Positions 7,511-8,101 of a DNA stretch of 8,101 nucleotides are shown piece by piece. The translations under genes were made by a program, and so were the position numbers. Source of the stretch: Candidatus Zhuqueibacterota bacterium (GTDB taxonomy: Bacteria > SM23-31 > B21-G16); contig QNDJ01000058.1 in assembly GCA_003644825.1 (NCBI GenBank), positions 1-8,101 of the forward strand, in the 5' to 3' direction. Numbering within the stretch: position 1 is the first letter of the stretch; every line of letters starts with the position of its first letter. The notes under the pieces were generated by a model. That model worked only from the letters and a program-made list of their open reading frames with translations, was not told the DNA's origin and ran no database searches.

Positions 7511-7743
7511 GTAAAATATTTTTTTATTTTGATTGATTTTATGAGTTGTGCACTCTGAAAAGTAAAATTTTATTATTAGTGCAAAATAATAAGTTATTGA
7601 ATTTTTTCTTTTAGACTGCTTTTTTAATGAATTATAAAAATGGCAAGTTAATACTGAGTTTAAAACTATGACCATTCTATAACTTGAACAGAATCATTAT
7701 TAGAAATTTTTATGTTATTAGTGTTATTAAGTTATAAATAGCC
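7500..7743. other. AT-rich intergenic region without a recognisable gene
   Basis: Apart from the -35 box at its left end I see no gene here. Reading frames on both strands are short and lack ribosome sites; for example, an ATG near 7627 runs only 14 codons. TTATTAG recurs near 7571, 7698 and 7716, and an 8-bp inverted repeat (TATAACTT at 7678, AAGTTATA at 7729) has a 43-base loop. Both are expected by chance in such AT-rich DNA. I find no GC-containing terminator hairpin for the lipoprotein gene, so read-through into the GntR operon is possible. Confidence 0.5.
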
Positions 7744-8101
7744 TTACTGAGAGGCAAGAATAAAAGGTTCTGTTGCAGTTTTTCCATTTAAAGCAGTGCC
7801 ACCTCTTTTGCTTGTCCAGGCTCCTGTAAGCGGATGCTGAACACATACAAAATATTTAGCCTGAACTTTTGTAACTTTTTGCCTGAATTCAAATTCTCCT
7901 TTAGAATCAGTTTGTTTTATTTTGGGTGTGTATACAAGTTCTCCTGCGTTTGCTGAACCTTCACCAAATTCAAATTTAACATTTACATTTGGTACTCTTT
8001 CCCCATCTAATTCAACATAACCTTTTAAAATAAATGGTGTTACTCCATCAGAACTTGTACTCGATTTTTTACAATATAGAACTGAAAAACAGATTAATAT
8101 C
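7744..8101 (-). CDS. Small lipoprotein with a beta-rich domain, start missing
   Basis: An open frame enters from the right edge and ends at TAA 7744-7746, giving 118 visible residues; the start codon and beginning of the signal peptide lie outside. The visible part opens with a hydrophobic run and a cysteine (FSVLYC, the tenth visible residue), then KKSSTSSDG, a Ser-rich polar linker as in exported lipoproteins. Tyrosine directly before the cysteine is unusual for a lipobox. The rest is one beta-rich domain: GYVELDGERVPNVNVKFEF, then TDSKGEFEF, a pattern resembling carboxypeptidase-regulatory or transthyretin-like Ig folds, ending near PFILASQ. It is probably anchored at the cell envelope and the whole protein is likely only about 125-135 residues. 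I recognise no specific family. Same strand as the GntR operon but 304 bases upstream, so a link is unproven. Confidence 0.75.
   Translation of the reverse strand, partial: ILICFSVLYCKKSSTSSDGVTPFILKGYVELDGERVPNVNVKFEFGEGSANAGELVYTPKIKQTDSKGEFEFRQKVTKVQAKYFVCVQHPLTGAWTSKRGGTALNGKTATEPFILASQ

Noticed and set aside
7560-7740. Repeated TTATTAG units and an 8-bp inverted repeat as a possible repeat array or small RNA.
   Set aside because: The copies are short, irregularly spaced and AT-only, consistent with chance in low-GC DNA; no regular spacers as in CRISPR and no stable stem.
1-8101. tRNA, rRNA, CRISPR, transposase or attachment-site signatures.
   Set aside because: Looked for and not seen: no transposase-like protein, no terminal inverted repeats with target duplications, and no RNA gene landmarks on either strand.

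Overview
This window comes from an AT-rich anaerobic bacterium. The basis for that is a glycyl radical enzyme, which oxygen destroys, together with its radical-SAM activase, and generally A/T-ending codons. I cannot place the phylum. The window holds two complete, convergent operons and the 3' part of a third gene.

Plus strand, 26-3403: a two-gene unit. First is a small two-domain winged-helix-like protein resembling the YwgA type. Six bases later comes a 940-residue type III restriction-like protein, with a full SF2 helicase core and a C-terminal PD-(D/E)XK nuclease. This looks like a DNA-targeting defence module. No methyltransferase is visible, but the window begins just before the small gene, so one could lie upstream.

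Minus strand, 7510 down to 3462: a catabolic operon in the order GntR/FCD regulator, radical-SAM glycyl radical enzyme activase, glycyl radical enzyme. The three genes are nearly back to back (2-base and 4-base gaps). The last protein matches trans-4-hydroxy-L-proline dehydratase (HypD) along its whole length as I recall that protein, including every active-site residue I could place. The inferred role is dehydration of hydroxyproline (from collagen-type peptides) to pyrroline-5-carboxylate, which a P5C reductase encoded elsewhere would turn into proline. A good sigma-70-type promoter precedes the regulator gene, and a 7-bp inverted repeat sits on its -10 box and spacer, which suggests autoregulation by the GntR protein.

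Minus strand, 7744-8101: the end of a gene for a small lipoprotein with one beta-rich domain. Its start lies beyond the window. The 304 bases between it and the regulator hold the promoter and operator and otherwise AT-rich DNA with no gene that I can support.

The two complete operons meet tail to tail with only 58 bases between stop codons and no GC-containing terminator hairpin. The most unusual points are the defence-like pair, the Cys-to-Ser change in the second ferredoxin-type motif of the activase, and the compact regulator-activase-dehydratase order without proC.
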